A stretch of DNA of 64,000 nt from NCBI RefSeq assembly GCF_004769195.1, contig NZ_RQET01000004.1, forward strand, positions 372,001-436,000, written 5' to 3'. Origin of the DNA: Leptospira fletcheri (GTDB lineage Bacteria > Spirochaetota > Leptospiria > Leptospirales > Leptospiraceae). Below the pieces are notes generated by a model, which was not told the DNA's origin, did not search any database, and saw only the letters and a list, made by a program, of their open reading frames with translations. A program made the position numbers and the translations under genes. Positions 8,744 through 18,058 of this stretch are shown here, one piece after another (the stretch's first letter is position 1; every line of letters begins with the position of its first letter).

Positions 8744-11700
8744 CGGTCCCTCTCGATGAGACGAATCAGTTTATGAGCGTTTTCGTTTCCGGGTTCTCTC
8801 TGCAGGATCTTCCTAGCATATTCCTCGGCACGATCATAAACTTCCATCAGTCGATATATATCCGCCAGGTTTACTAGATTGGATAAATTTTCAGGATCCA
8901 CTTCCAGCAACTTGAGGCTTGCGGAAAGTGCCTGTTCGTATTTACCCATTTTCTTATTGGCGATCGAGAGATAGAACCAGTATTCGTGGAGGTCCGGATC
9001 GCTTCCTAGATAATTGTTCAGAACTTCTACTGCAGTCGCGTAATCCTTCCCTTTGAAGCTTAGCAAACCGAGAAGTTTATTCAATTTCTGATTGGCGCTA
9101 TCGTGCATATAGCCCGTCTTCAAAAGATATAGAGCTTCCTCAAGCTTACCGGTCTTATAGAGTTTTCTTGCGTCCTCGTACACCGTGTCGGTATTGAGAG
9201 CCTTGTCTATATGATCTTCGGAGTCGAAGATATCCTCGATTTCATCTTTCTTAGGCTCTGCTTGGAATTCGATCTTCAGGAGGGATAGGTCATCCGTAAG
9301 TTCCCCCGTTTTTCGGATTTCCGTTTCGATCTCCTCTAGATTGCCTCTGGCTTTTTCGACATGGCGCAAAAATAAGGTCTCGTCTTCGTTGATCGTACGA
9401 ACGGTCTCGTCGGGAGTCAAATCCACGTCGTCCCTTCCGTCCGAACCTAGAATCAGAATATCTCCGGTTTGCAATTGAAACGAATGAACTTGGAAATCGA
9501 ATTCCGAATCCAAGCCTAGCTTCCGTAAGGTCAAACCATCTTCCACGAAACTCGCCTTTCCGTCCCGCAAAAGAACCGTAAAAGGGTGTTCCGCATTGAA
9601 ATACCAGCACTTACCGGTCTCGTCTTCGACCAAATAGACACCCGCGGAAATGACCATCGAACCGTTGAAGGATTTGAAAACCGCATGAATTTCCTGGTAG
9701 ATGTCGGCCAACCATTGTTCCGGAGTGGAATCCAAGATACGGTTGTTTGCCGCGGATCTGGCTAAAATGGAGTTCATAACGACTCCCATTACCAAGGCTC
9801 CACCGGCTCCCTGCATGGATTTTCCCATTGCATCGCCGTTCATGGCGACTGTGAACCTTTTAAAAGAGTCGGATCTTCCTAAACGTAGGTTTCCGGTGAC
9901 GCAAATATCCCCGCCCAAATCGGAATGTTTTCCTCGGAACTCGAATTGTTTCTTCTGCCGGATAATGAAATCCGTGGATACCAACTTGGATTTATTCGCA
10001 TTATAAAAGAGCGGTTTTGCCAAAAGGGAAGTCAGGAAGTAGTCCCCGTCCTGCTGCACTTTGAGCCGTTGGACCTCTTCCATTTTTTCCTGCACTTCTC
10101 TCGTTCTCTCTCGGACTTTTTCCTCCAAATTTTCGGCGTAATCCTGAAGTTCCCGTCTTGCCTGTTTGATCGAAGAAACCATCGCGTTAAACGAATCGGC
10201 GAGAAAGCCGATTTCGTCCCGAACTTTCACCGGAACGACTACGTCTAGATCTCCCTTGTTGACTTTCTCAACCCCGGCCAAAAGACCGTTGAGCGGATCC
10301 ACAAGACTGTTCTTGAAGAAGAGAGGAAATAAGGCTAAAACGACGAAGATTACCGAAAGAAGAATAATCGTCTGTTTCACCGCTGTCGGGTGCATAAATT
10401 CGCGATAGACTAGATAAGAAAATCCGACTTCGCTCATTTCACCTTTATCCGGTGAAAATTTCATGAAAGCCACGTAATGTCCGGATCCGTCCAGACTCCT
10501 CCGATAGTGGCGAGTTTCGCTCGGTTTAAAATAGCGGAAATACCGGAGAACTTCTTCCTTTAATTCTTCGTCGGAGAGTTTCTTTCCGTCCCAAAGGCAA
10601 TCTTCCGACCAATGGGAAAATATCTCCTGCTTATAGGATTCGTTTCCTAGCGAATCTATAAAGGAACGACCCTTTTTGCAAAAATTCGAGCCCACAACTC
10701 CTTCTAATCGATTAGCTGCGACGAAGGCCTGCTTATTCCATTTTTCCGCCTCGCCCAATAAAGCGTTCTTCAATTCCTCGCCGGAAAGTTTTTCGTTGTG
10801 AGATACGAATTCCAATATCTGCCGCTTGTAGCCGCCAAAATACGTGTGGGTCTCGTCCAGAATTTCCGCCAAAGATTTCCGAAAATTCTTTTCCCCTAAA
10901 TTCCGGATTTCCTCGTAAATCGTTACGTTCTGAAGGTCGATCTCTACCTGCGCGAGATTCAGGTCCAATTTCCGATTGTATTCTTTCGAATTTAAAACGT
11001 CGCTATTATCGTTCCAGCGGACGATGTATTTTATATCGTCCGTCTTGACCCCGTTTTCGATCGCCCGCTCGATGTTCACCATTTTTAAGCTATCATATTC
11101 GGACTCTTTCTCTTGGCTGGAAATGAATACGAGCGCTTGCATGATCAAGCAGATCGTAAACAGGGTGATCCCCACGATTTTTACCATGAACGTGGTTCTT
11201 TCTGCGCTATTATTGATGAATGCAATCACTAGAACGGAGAATGCCGCCAAGAAGAAGATTACGTTCGAAGTCATGTACGTAGAACGTTCCATCGCTCCGT
11301 CTCGGCTCAAAACATTGGAGACATTCGGATAGATCGCGGCGACCAGAAATCCTACCGTAAACATGATCAAGGCGATCCGTCTCTTATCCTTCGTTACGAA
11401 AATTCTCCAAATCGGAATGATCAGGAAGCCGACTATGGACACGATGGCGATTACGATCGCCAAATAGCGGCTCGCATCGTAGGCGTTTACATCCCAGTGA
11501 TGAGCGGTGAAGTGATAAATGCGCTCGGCAACGGAAGTCAAGTAAATGAAAAGAATAACGACGACCGTGATGACGGAATACTCTACGATCAGAATCCATT
11601 TCGCTAAACGTTGGTTGCTATTACCCGGAAACCTCAAAAGAAATTGGGTATAATGAGTCAAAGCGGGAAGAATAAAGCCGCCCGTGATCCATCGGTGGTA

Positions 11701-11919
11701 CGAAGCGAACGGATGATATAGGAGCGCAGCGAAGAAATACCCGCTTTCGAAAAAAGTAAGAAGGATAAATCCCCAACCTAAGTGGGTCGTTGCCACCGTT
11801 TTATTCTTTAAGGTAAGATAGAAAATACCGAGAAGGAGGGTGGTCAAAGTGACCAATAGACTTCCGAAAGAATAATAGTTAAATAGGACTAAGTCCCAAG
11901 AGATTGTATTGAATCCCAT
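8740..11919 (-). CDS. Membrane receptor with 7TM-like region, HAMP, SpoIIE/PP2C phosphatase and TPR repeats (paralogue 2)
   Basis: The 1059-residue protein has the same domain order as the gene at 4490-7663: an N-terminal multi-helix region, an extracytoplasmic domain, HAMP, coiled coil, SpoIIE-type phosphatase and TPR tail. Catalytic motifs are intact (LGGDICVTG, AMNGDAMGKS, GSDGRDD, LTDDLSLL). The cytoplasmic halves are much more alike than the extracytoplasmic domains (roughly residues 270-515), which suggests similar output but different inputs. A strong ribosome-binding site (AGGAGTTT) precedes the ATG. Its 3' end is coupled to the metallopeptidase gene by a 4-base overlap. Substrate and signal are unknown. 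Confidence 0.88.
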   Translation of the reverse strand: MGFNTISWDLVLFNYYSFGSLLVTLTTLLLGIFYLTLKNKTVATTHLGWGFILLTFFESGYFFAALLYHPFASYHRWITGGFILPALTHYTQFLLRFPGNSNQRLAKWILIVEYSVITVVVILFIYLTSVAERIYHFTAHHWDVNAYDASRYLAIVIAIVSIVGFLIIPIWRIFVTKDKRRIALIMFTVGFLVAAIYPNVSNVLSRDGAMERSTYMTSNVIFFLAAFSVLVIAFINNSAERTTFMVKIVGITLFTICLIMQALVFISSQEKESEYDSLKMVNIERAIENGVKTDDIKYIVRWNDNSDVLNSKEYNRKLDLNLAQVEIDLQNVTIYEEIRNLGEKNFRKSLAEILDETHTYFGGYKRQILEFVSHNEKLSGEELKNALLGEAEKWNKQAFVAANRLEGVVGSNFCKKGRSFIDSLGNESYKQEIFSHWSEDCLWDGKKLSDEELKEEVLRYFRYFKPSETRHYRRSLDGSGHYVAFMKFSPDKGEMSEVGFSYLVYREFMHPTAVKQTIILLSVIFVVLALFPLFFKNSLVDPLNGLLAGVEKVNKGDLDVVVPVKVRDEIGFLADSFNAMVSSIKQARRELQDYAENLEEKVRERTREVQEKMEEVQRLKVQQDGDYFLTSLLAKPLFYNANKSKLVSTDFIIRQKKQFEFRGKHSDLGGDICVTGNLRLGRSDSFKRFTVAMNGDAMGKSMQGAGGALVMGVVMNSILARSAANNRILDSTPEQWLADIYQEIHAVFKSFNGSMVISAGVYLVEDETGKCWYFNAEHPFTVLLRDGKASFVEDGLTLRKLGLDSEFDFQVHSFQLQTGDILILGSDGRDDVDLTPDETVRTINEDETLFLRHVEKARGNLEEIETEIRKTGELTDDLSLLKIEFQAEPKKDEIEDIFDSEDHIDKALNTDTVYEDARKLYKTGKLEEALYLLKTGYMHDSANQKLNKLLGLLSFKGKDYATAVEVLNNYLGSDPDLHEYWFYLSIANKKMGKYEQALSASLKLLEVDPENLSNLVNLADIYRLMEVYDRAEEYARKILQREPGNENAHKLIRLIERDR

Positions 11920-12083
11920 AAACTCCTAAGGTCGCTTCAAACCGCGGATTTTGAAGGCGACTCCGACCGATTCTATGTCTTTTGGTACGGCTTCTTTCGC
12001 TTTTAGGACGAAAGAAATCGCGGAAAAACGATTTAAGCCTTCACTATCAATTTGAAAAGGGAAAAATCAATAGAAAAATACAG

Positions 12084-12098
12084 GAATCGTCTCGATTC
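12084..12098. repeat. Inverted repeat in the leader of the symporter gene
   Basis: GAATCG-TCT-CGATTC is a perfect 6-bp inverted repeat centred 16 bases before the symporter ATG at 12107. It covers most of the only Shine-Dalgarno-like sequence here (AGGAA, 12082-12086), so it could be an operator or an RNA hairpin that limits translation. It may also be chance. The rest of the 187-base divergent gap from 11920 shows no convincing promoter. Confidence 0.3.
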
Positions 12099-12106
12099 TG
12101 TCGATC

Positions 12107-13423
12107 ATGGTCGTCTTTGAAAGAATCCGAAGGTTCAATTCAAATCTGATTGCCCTCATCCGAAAAGAGCTATGGTCTCGGGTACTTCTGGGATTGTTTT
12201 TAGGAACGATCGTTGGTCTATGTTTGAGCCCCGAGTACGAACTGGTTTCGAAGGATAGCAGCTCGATTCTCTCCGCTTGGTTAGGGTTACCCGGGCAACT
12301 ATTCCTGATACTCCTGCAGATGATCATGATTCCGCTGGTCTTCTCGTCCATCCTGCTCGGTGTCAGCGCCGGTGAAACCGTGGAAAACCTGAGAAAGTTC
12401 GGGTTTCGAGTTTTTTTGTACTTCGTCTTTACGACTTTCGTCGCTGTATCTTTTGGAATCGCAATCGCGAGTTTTATCCGACCGGGAAATTTCGTGGATC
12501 CGGCCGGAATCCCTGAAACGGGCATTCTTGCAAAGATCCCTACGCAAACGGAAGCCCCTAGTTTCCAGAAAATACCCGAGCTGTTTCTTTCCGTTTTACC
12601 CAAAAATCCTTTCCAAACTCTGTTCGCCGGAGACATGCTCGGCGTAGTTCTATTGGGGATCTTGGTGGGAGTCGCTCTGCTTTCCTTGGACGGGCCTACT
12701 TTCAAATCGGTCACAGAGATGTTCCAAGCTGTCTTTAAAACGAGCATGGTTTTCGTAAACTGGGCTATGAAATTAGCTCCGTTCGCAGTCTTCGGTTTGA
12801 TCGCACAGATGACCGCGAAAATCGGTTTTCATATTCTAGTAAGTTTGGGCGTATATTTCTTTTGCGTTTTGGGAGGATTGGTCTTCATACTGTTTTTTTA
12901 TTCCCTTTTACTTGCTCTTGTAGCAAAAAGAAATCCGATCCGGTTCTTTAAGAATGCCGGGGAACTCCAACTTCTCGCCTTCTCCACATCTAGTTCCGCG
13001 GCGGTCTTACCTTTTACTTTAAGGACTGGAATCGAAAAGATGGGAGTGTCCAAAAAAATAGCCGAGTTTATCATTCCTTTAGGTGCGACCATCAACATGG
13101 ATGGAACCGCACTTTACCAAGCGACGGCCACGGTTTTTCTGGCTCAGGTATACGGAATAGAGCTTACCCTCTTCCAATTGGGATTCGTGCTGGTAGCGAC
13201 CGTAATCGCATCCATCGGCACGCCCAGCACTCCGGGTTTAGGAATCGTGATTTTGGCTACCATCCTGACCGGCGTAGGAATTCCTACCGAAGGAATCGGA
13301 ATCATCTTTGGCGTGGATCGACTGCTGGATATGTGTAGAACCGTCGTAAACGTAACGGGCGATCTTGTGGCCTGCAACGTATTTCAACGACTGCAGGATG
13401 CCGAAGAGAACTCCTCCTCTTGA
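12107..13423 (+). CDS. Dicarboxylate/amino-acid:cation symporter (DAACS, GltP/DctA type)
   Basis: The 438-residue membrane carrier probably imports glutamate, aspartate or C4-dicarboxylates with Na+ or H+. Family hallmarks are present: the Ser-rich re-entrant loop AFSTSSSAAVLPFT, the NMDGTALYQA motif of transmembrane helix 7, the second loop ASIGTPSTPGLG, and GVDRLLDMCRTVVNVTGD with the substrate-binding Asp/Arg region. The ATG at 12107 lacks a close ribosome-binding site. The frame stays open only to a TAG at 12071, with CTG 12098 or ATT 12095 as the only nearer alternatives to AGGAA. The stop overlaps the TTG start of the MATE gene. Exact substrate is unknown. Confidence 0.9.
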   Translation: MVVFERIRRFNSNLIALIRKELWSRVLLGLFLGTIVGLCLSPEYELVSKDSSSILSAWLGLPGQLFLILLQMIMIPLVFSSILLGVSAGETVENLRKFGFRVFLYFVFTTFVAVSFGIAIASFIRPGNFVDPAGIPETGILAKIPTQTEAPSFQKIPELFLSVLPKNPFQTLFAGDMLGVVLLGILVGVALLSLDGPTFKSVTEMFQAVFKTSMVFVNWAMKLAPFAVFGLIAQMTAKIGFHILVSLGVYFFCVLGGLVFILFFYSLLLALVAKRNPIRFFKNAGELQLLAFSTSSSAAVLPFTLRTGIEKMGVSKKIAEFIIPLGATINMDGTALYQATATVFLAQVYGIELTLFQLGFVLVATVIASIGTPSTPGLGIVILATILTGVGIPTEGIGIIFGVDRLLDMCRTVVNVTGDLVACNVFQRLQDAEENSSS

Positions 13424-14721
13424 AACGAAAATTTTATCGTCTGGCATTTTATAATATCTTGGCGAACCTTTCCGTCCCCTTGGCCGGGTTAGCGGACGCA
13501 GCAGTACTAGGTCAGTTGGAAACCCATACTTTTCTAGCGGGCGTGGCGCTGACCAACGTGGTCTTTGATTACCTTTTTTGGAGTTTCGCCTTTTTGCGTA
13601 TGGGAACCACCGGACTTACCGCTCAGGCTTACGGAGAAGGAAACGAATCTAAATCCGACCTGATACTCTTCCGGTCTTTGTTTTTGGGACTCGGGATCGG
13701 ATTGTGCATTTTACTCTTAAAAAATCCGATACGTGAGTTTTCCTTTTTTCTTTTGCAAGGTGACGAACAGGTAAAATCGGCTGGCTTGGAGTATTTCCAG
13801 GCTCGTATCGGAAGTGCGCCCGCCACACTTTGCAATTTCGCTTTAATGGGCTGGTTTTTAGGAAGAAGCAAAAGCGGAGTCGTACTATTCGCTACCGTTC
13901 TCTCGAACTTATTGAACATAGTCTTGGATTTCTGGTTCGTACTCTACTTGGATTGGCGCTCCTGGGGAGCGGGCATAGCTACCACGATCAGCCAATTCTT
14001 CATGCTCTTTATTTTTCTAGTATGCTATATACGGGAGAGGAGTCGCTTTTCACTTTTCTCCACCGGTTCGGAAAAATTTTTTTCATGGCCGGACTTCAGA
14101 TCGTTATTATCTCTGAACAAAGACATCCTATTGCGCACCGTGATGCTGGTCACCGCGTTCGGTATTTTCAGAAATTTCAGTTCTGTTTTCGGATCCGTAG
14201 TTTTGGCGGGAAACGCGATCCTGTTAGAATTGATTTTGGTAGCGGCGTATTGGATAGATGGGACTGCAGTGGCCGCGGAAACCTTAGCCGGGGAAGCGAA
14301 AGGCAAAAAAGATCTTGGAAGCATGTCGTTTTTACTCGAGCTCGCCTTGATTTCCGCCGGAACCATCGGGTTTCTATTTTCTTTTTTTATCATATTCTTT
14401 CCCGATTGGATCTTCCCTTGGATTTCCAAAAATCAGGAAGTGCTTAAGATAACGTATCGCTATCGATTCTGGTTAGCTCCGGTGCTTTTACTCGGTTCGG
14501 TCGCCTTCGTTTTGGATGGATTCTTTTTGGGACTTTCTGAGGGAAAAATCCTCCGAAACGCGATGGTCGTGAGCACGCTTCTATTTTTCCTTCCGGTCGC
14601 AATAACGGGAAAAGAGCAAGGAAACAACGATCTTCTCTGGTTGTCCCTCGGTTTTTATATGCTTGGCCGTTCCCTCACCCTCGGACGTCAGGCCTTCCGA
14701 CTTTTGAACCCGAAAGGTTAG
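13420..14721 (+). CDS. MATE family multidrug/metabolite exporter (DinF-like)
   Basis: The 433-residue protein has about twelve hydrophobic helices and the MATE pattern: NLSVPLAGLADAAVLGQLE near the N-terminus and GTTGLTAQAYGEGN near residue 65, with weaker repeats in the second half (WIDGTAVAAETLAGEAKGKKD). The short N-terminus and missing cytoplasmic tail fit the DinF subgroup. It would use a Na+ or H+ gradient to expel organic cations or other small molecules. TTG start and TTGA overlap couple it to the symporter. Its last four bases overlap the 3' end of the convergent gene. Confidence 0.9.
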   Translation: MKRKFYRLAFYNILANLSVPLAGLADAAVLGQLETHTFLAGVALTNVVFDYLFWSFAFLRMGTTGLTAQAYGEGNESKSDLILFRSLFLGLGIGLCILLLKNPIREFSFFLLQGDEQVKSAGLEYFQARIGSAPATLCNFALMGWFLGRSKSGVVLFATVLSNLLNIVLDFWFVLYLDWRSWGAGIATTISQFFMLFIFLVCYIRERSRFSLFSTGSEKFFSWPDFRSLLSLNKDILLRTVMLVTAFGIFRNFSSVFGSVVLAGNAILLELILVAAYWIDGTAVAAETLAGEAKGKKDLGSMSFLLELALISAGTIGFLFSFFIIFFPDWIFPWISKNQEVLKITYRYRFWLAPVLLLGSVAFVLDGFFLGLSEGKILRNAMVVSTLLFFLPVAITGKEQGNNDLLWLSLGFYMLGRSLTLGRQAFRLLNPKG

Positions 14722-16199
14722 CTTCGATCTGCGTCCGTGGAACTGGAACCCTTAGGTAAGATTCTGATTTCGACTTCCGCCGGAATCGGTTTCCAGTACT
14801 CCGAGTCTTTCTGTTTGTACATCAAAGGAGAAGGCAGACTTCCCGAACTTTCACTCCTGTACAAGTCCAGAACTTCCTCGCTCTTCTGGTACGTGCGGGA
14901 AGATTCAACGGATTCGGGTTTTACGGAAGAAAGGGGAATCCAGCCGAAGCCGGGCACATAAGCTTCAAGCGCATCCTTAAAGACGGGAGAAGCCGGATTA
15001 GAAAGAACCACCGTCCGAACGGGACGGATAGGCACGCCTCCGTCAAGTAACGATTTTTTAAGGCCGTCCCAATCCGATCGGAATAATCTGGAATCGAATA
15101 TCTTATCGATAAAATAATTTCCGCCTTTTTCTTTTACGGAAATCTTCGTTTTCTGAAAAGGCGATAAGTCGGTCGGAATCTCCTCTTTTTTTTGGAGGAA
15201 TTCATCCATGATATAAAATCGAACGTTCGTCGTTCTCGCTTCGAATTGGTATTCCAGCGTGTGACTTCCTTTTCGATCGTCCAAGCCTAACTTTTTCGCC
15301 AATCCGCGAGCGCCGGAAACGAAGTCCCCTTTGAATTTAGGGTCTTTCGCTTTCAAATTTCGGATTCGCTGGTGTTCGGTCGTAGGAGGCGGGAGAAGTC
15401 CTAAAGTTCCCCCGATCAAACTAGGCTCGTCCAGATTGTAAGTCAGCTTTACGTCGATCAAATACGTAGCTTCTCCGGATGCGAGAAAACGGTCCGTTTC
15501 TACGAAGGAAATTTTTTTCACTTCCTTGCTAGTCCGGTCCACGACGAAAATCCTGCTTCCTAGAATTGCCAATCCCCTGACATCTTTGGCAGGGCTCCTA
15601 ACGGAGCCCGTAATTCTGCCGTTGTTCGGGTCGTACCGGTAGATATTACCGTCCGAAGAATCGGAGATCCAAATGCTGTTTCTCGCATAGCAGATATCTT
15701 TCGGTCCGGCCCTATCCGTTAAAAAGCCACCGAGAATCGTCTGCGTACCTTTGTCGTAAACGGAAACTTTTCCTGAGTCGGCGTCCAAAATATAGAGATA
15801 GTTTTGAAAATTAGCGATTCCACCTATCTTGTCTATCGGGACGGAAATTCTGTCCGTGACTCCGCCGGTATTCGGCTCGACTTTTAATATTACTCGTTTT
15901 GCGGCAACGAACACTTTTCCTTCTCTTGTATCGAAATTCAGTCCCGAAAGAAAGGGAATCCCTAAGTTAAACACTTCCTGCCGTCCGGTCGGGTCCACTT
16001 TAAAGATGGCTCTTCGCTTGCTATCTACGAACCAAAAATTCGTACCGTCGTAGGACAGCCCGTAAGGATTCTCGGTTAATTGAATTTCGAGATCCGCTTC
16101 CTCTTGGGCTCCGAGTTGCGGAAACGAAAATAGGATCAAAATAAAAGAAAGCGCAAAGACTAATTTTGTCTGACGAAAAGGTCTCGAATTCCGTTCCAT
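14718..16199 (-). CDS. Exported beta-propeller protein with a degenerate transglutaminase-like C-terminal domain
   Basis: The 493-residue product has a signal peptide ([20 protein letters not shown]). Residues about 35-235 contain repeated blades of the NHL/SMP-30 type ([68 protein letters not shown]). A later segment around residues 380-430 resembles the end of a transglutaminase-like fold: [15 protein letters not shown], then [13 protein letters not shown]. The usual catalytic His of the HAWVE-type motif is replaced (DALEA) and no clear nucleophilic Cys precedes it, so enzymatic activity is unlikely. A very good ribosome-binding site (GGAGAGGAG) precedes the ATG. The start lies 40 bases inside the site-2 protease gene, so expression is linked. 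Confidence 0.72.
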   Translation of the reverse strand: MERNSRPFRQTKLVFALSFILILFSFPQLGAQEEADLEIQLTENPYGLSYDGTNFWFVDSKRRAIFKVDPTGRQEVFNLGIPFLSGLNFDTREGKVFVAAKRVILKVEPNTGGVTDRISVPIDKIGGIANFQNYLYILDADSGKVSVYDKGTQTILGGFLTDRAGPKDICYARNSIWISDSSDGNIYRYDPNNGRITGSVRSPAKDVRGLAILGSRIFVVDRTSKEVKKISFVETDRFLASGEATYLIDVKLTYNLDEPSLIGGTLGLLPPPTTEHQRIRNLKAKDPKFKGDFVSGARGLAKKLGLDDRKGSHTLEYQFEARTTNVRFYIMDEFLQKKEEIPTDLSPFQKTKISVKEKGGNYFIDKIFDSRLFRSDWDGLKKSLLDGGVPIRPVRTVVLSNPASPVFKDALEAYVPGFGWIPLSSVKPESVESSRTYQKSEEVLDLYRSESSGSLPSPLMYKQKDSEYWKPIPAEVEIRILPKGSSSTDADRS

Positions 16200-17110
16200 A
16201 GCTCCTCTCCTAAGCTAGGCTGGGGTCCTGCAGCAGTAACGATCTCCATGGGCGAAGGCGTAAAAATGAAAACCAAAGAAAGCAAAATCGCGATGCCGGA
16301 AACTTTCCGGATCGAATCCAAGGGATACGTCGGATCCGGAACGTAAGGATGTTCCACCCTAATGAAATAGTAGATGAGCAATCCCCAAAGGATCCACGCA
16401 TAATTCCAGAAAGAAAGCGCGAGAAATACACAGAATAAGTAATAGATCCAGGTGCGGTATTTTTCCCCGAAAACGGCGTAAATTACGTGTCCTCCATCCA
16501 ATTGGCCGAAAGGAAGCAAATTGATTGCCGTAACCAAAAGGCCAACCCAACCGGCAAACGCAAGCGGATGAATCTCTACTTCATACAAATTCGCGTCAAA
16601 AGGGCCCAAGACCAACTGGTTGGCCCAAGCCACAAGTAAGCTTTCTCCGAATCGGACCTGAAACAATTCGGGATTGGAGCCGAGCGACTGGGACAATTCC
16701 GAAATCGGTACCAATTTCGAATACTTTAAGCCGATCAGATAGCACGGGACGGAAAGGATCAGACTCATCGCAGGTCCCCAGATTCCGATATCAAAAAGCT
16801 GTTTTTTGTCTCGGATCGGCTCTTGAATCTTTATGACGGCCCCCATCGTTCCGACCGGTGAAACAGGCAAAGGAATAAAAAAAGGAAGAGTCGCGCGGAT
16901 TCCGTAATATCGTGCCGCTAAATAATGACCCATTTCATGGCAAAATAAAATCCCCAAAACAGGAATCGAATACAAGTACCTTTCCCAAAACTGAGCTCGA
17001 ATCCAATCCCATTGCAAAAACGGAAGATTTAAAGTCTCTTCTTGAAATGTAAGAGTCAAAAAAGTAAGAAGGAAGAGGATGATATGGAGTCCGTATTTTG
17101 GTTTTTCCAA
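16160..17110 (-). CDS. Site-2-protease family intramembrane metallopeptidase (M50)
   Basis: The 316-residue membrane protein has the zinc motif HEMGH (residues 58-62) in a helix and the distant third-ligand motif LDGGH (204-208), the pair that defines M50 intramembrane proteases. About six hydrophobic helices are visible. No PDZ domain is apparent, unlike RseP; this is closer to the short archaeal/plant-type group. Its 3' end overlaps the next gene by 40 bases. The substrate is unknown; membrane-bound anti-sigma factors or signal-peptide remnants are typical for the family. Confidence 0.88.
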   Translation of the reverse strand: MEKPKYGLHIILFLLTFLTLTFQEETLNLPFLQWDWIRAQFWERYLYSIPVLGILFCHEMGHYLAARYYGIRATLPFFIPLPVSPVGTMGAVIKIQEPIRDKKQLFDIGIWGPAMSLILSVPCYLIGLKYSKLVPISELSQSLGSNPELFQVRFGESLLVAWANQLVLGPFDANLYEVEIHPLAFAGWVGLLVTAINLLPFGQLDGGHVIYAVFGEKYRTWIYYLFCVFLALSFWNYAWILWGLLIYYFIRVEHPYVPDPTYPLDSIRKVSGIAILLSLVFIFTPSPMEIVTAAGPQPSLGEELWNGIRDLFVRQN

Positions 17111-17166
17111 TGGCTGATCTCCTTTGTCCCTGCCCGAAAGACGATCGGGTGGTTGCGACGGATTCC

Positions 17167-17199
17167 TTGTTTACATATAAAGGAACCCTACATAGGGTT
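17167..17199 (+). promoter_or_regulatory. Candidate promoter with overlapping operator-like palindrome upstream of cysE
   Basis: TTGTTT (17167-17172), a 16-base spacer and TACATA (17189-17194) form a plausible promoter about 50 bases before the cysE start. Its -10 sits inside AACCCTA-CA-TAGGGTT (17184-17199), a 7-bp perfect inverted repeat that could bind a dimeric regulator and block the polymerase. This is the divergent gap between the protease gene and cysE. Confidence 0.4.
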
Positions 17200-17246
17200 T
17201 CCGATAGGAGCCTTCTAGGCAAGCGCGAAAGGAACAGGAATCAAGA

Positions 17247-17960
17247 TTGTTCGATAATATTAAAGCGATCCGAAGAAACGACCCGGCGGCAAAGTCATAC
17301 ATCGAAATCGTACTTTGCTATCCCGGATTACATGCGCTTTGGTTTCATTCCGTCGCGCACTCTTTGTACAACCTCGGTCTGCCCTTAATTCCGAGGATAA
17401 TCAATACGTTCGCTCGATTTTTGACGGGAGTGGACATCCACCCGGGTGCGAAAATTTCTCCGGGTATTTTCATAGACCATGGCCTGGGAGTCGTAATCGG
17501 AGAAACCGCTGAAATCGGCAGGGGATGCCTTATTTTACAGGGAGTCACCTTAGGAGGAACAGGAAAGGAAACCGGAAAAAGGCACCCAACCTTAAAGGAA
17601 AACGTAGTGGTTGGAGCTGGAGCAAAAATTTTAGGAAATATCGTTATAGAACATAACGTACGGATCGGAGCCGGTTCTGTAGTACTTCGAGACGTACCTC
17701 CCGATTGCACCGTAGTGGGAATTCCGGGAAAAGTAGTGCGTTCCAAAGTGGACTTCGGGGAAGCGGGAGAAAGGATGCTCGATCACAACGAACTTCCCGA
17801 CCCGATCGCCCGGATCTTTTCGATCCTAGCGGAAAAGATCGATACCCTGCAGCAGGAAGTAAACGATCTATATGCAAAAGTGAATGCGACTGCACCGAAG
17901 CACACTCCGGTAAAAGGGGATCAGGAACTTCAGGAATACATCTACGGCGACGGAATTTAA
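17247..17960 (+). CDS. cysE: Serine O-acetyltransferase
   Basis: The 237-residue enzyme acetylates L-serine with acetyl-CoA, the first step of cysteine synthesis. A TTG start is used, with AGGAA seven bases upstream. The left-handed beta-helix is clear from hexapeptide repeats starting at DIHPGAKISPG, through IDHGLGVVIGETAEIGRG and GVTLGGTGKETGKRHPTL, to AGSVVLRDVPPDCTVVGIPG. The His of DHGLG and the Glu/Thr region match the active site of the family. It has the shortened N-terminal domain common in many bacteria and an extra acidic C-terminal coil. No cysteine synthase gene is adjacent. Confidence 0.93.
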   Translation: MFDNIKAIRRNDPAAKSYIEIVLCYPGLHALWFHSVAHSLYNLGLPLIPRIINTFARFLTGVDIHPGAKISPGIFIDHGLGVVIGETAEIGRGCLILQGVTLGGTGKETGKRHPTLKENVVVGAGAKILGNIVIEHNVRIGAGSVVLRDVPPDCTVVGIPGKVVRSKVDFGEAGERMLDHNELPDPIARIFSILAEKIDTLQQEVNDLYAKVNATAPKHTPVKGDQELQEYIYGDGI

Positions 17961-17964
17961 AATC

Positions 17965-18000
17965 CGGGTTTTAAAATCGTAAATCATTTGACAAAACCCG
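17965..18000 (+). terminator. Hairpin downstream of cysE
   Basis: CGGGTTTT (17965-17972) pairs perfectly with AAAACCCG (17993-18000) around a 20-base loop, five bases after the cysE stop. No T-run follows, so it may stabilise the mRNA end rather than terminate. A TTGACA at 17988-17993 inside it could be a -35 element for the next gene, but no good -10 follows. Confidence 0.35.
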
Positions 18001-18058
18001 AAAAAGAGCCAGCCTAAGTTCCTGCAAATTCATTCGGAAACCTCCGACTAAGAGATAA

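Noticed and set aside
12067..12747. 226-codon open frame antisense to the symporter gene
   Set aside because: It reads as low-complexity Ser/Thr/Pro-rich sequence opposite a strongly supported transporter gene and has no ribosome-binding site.
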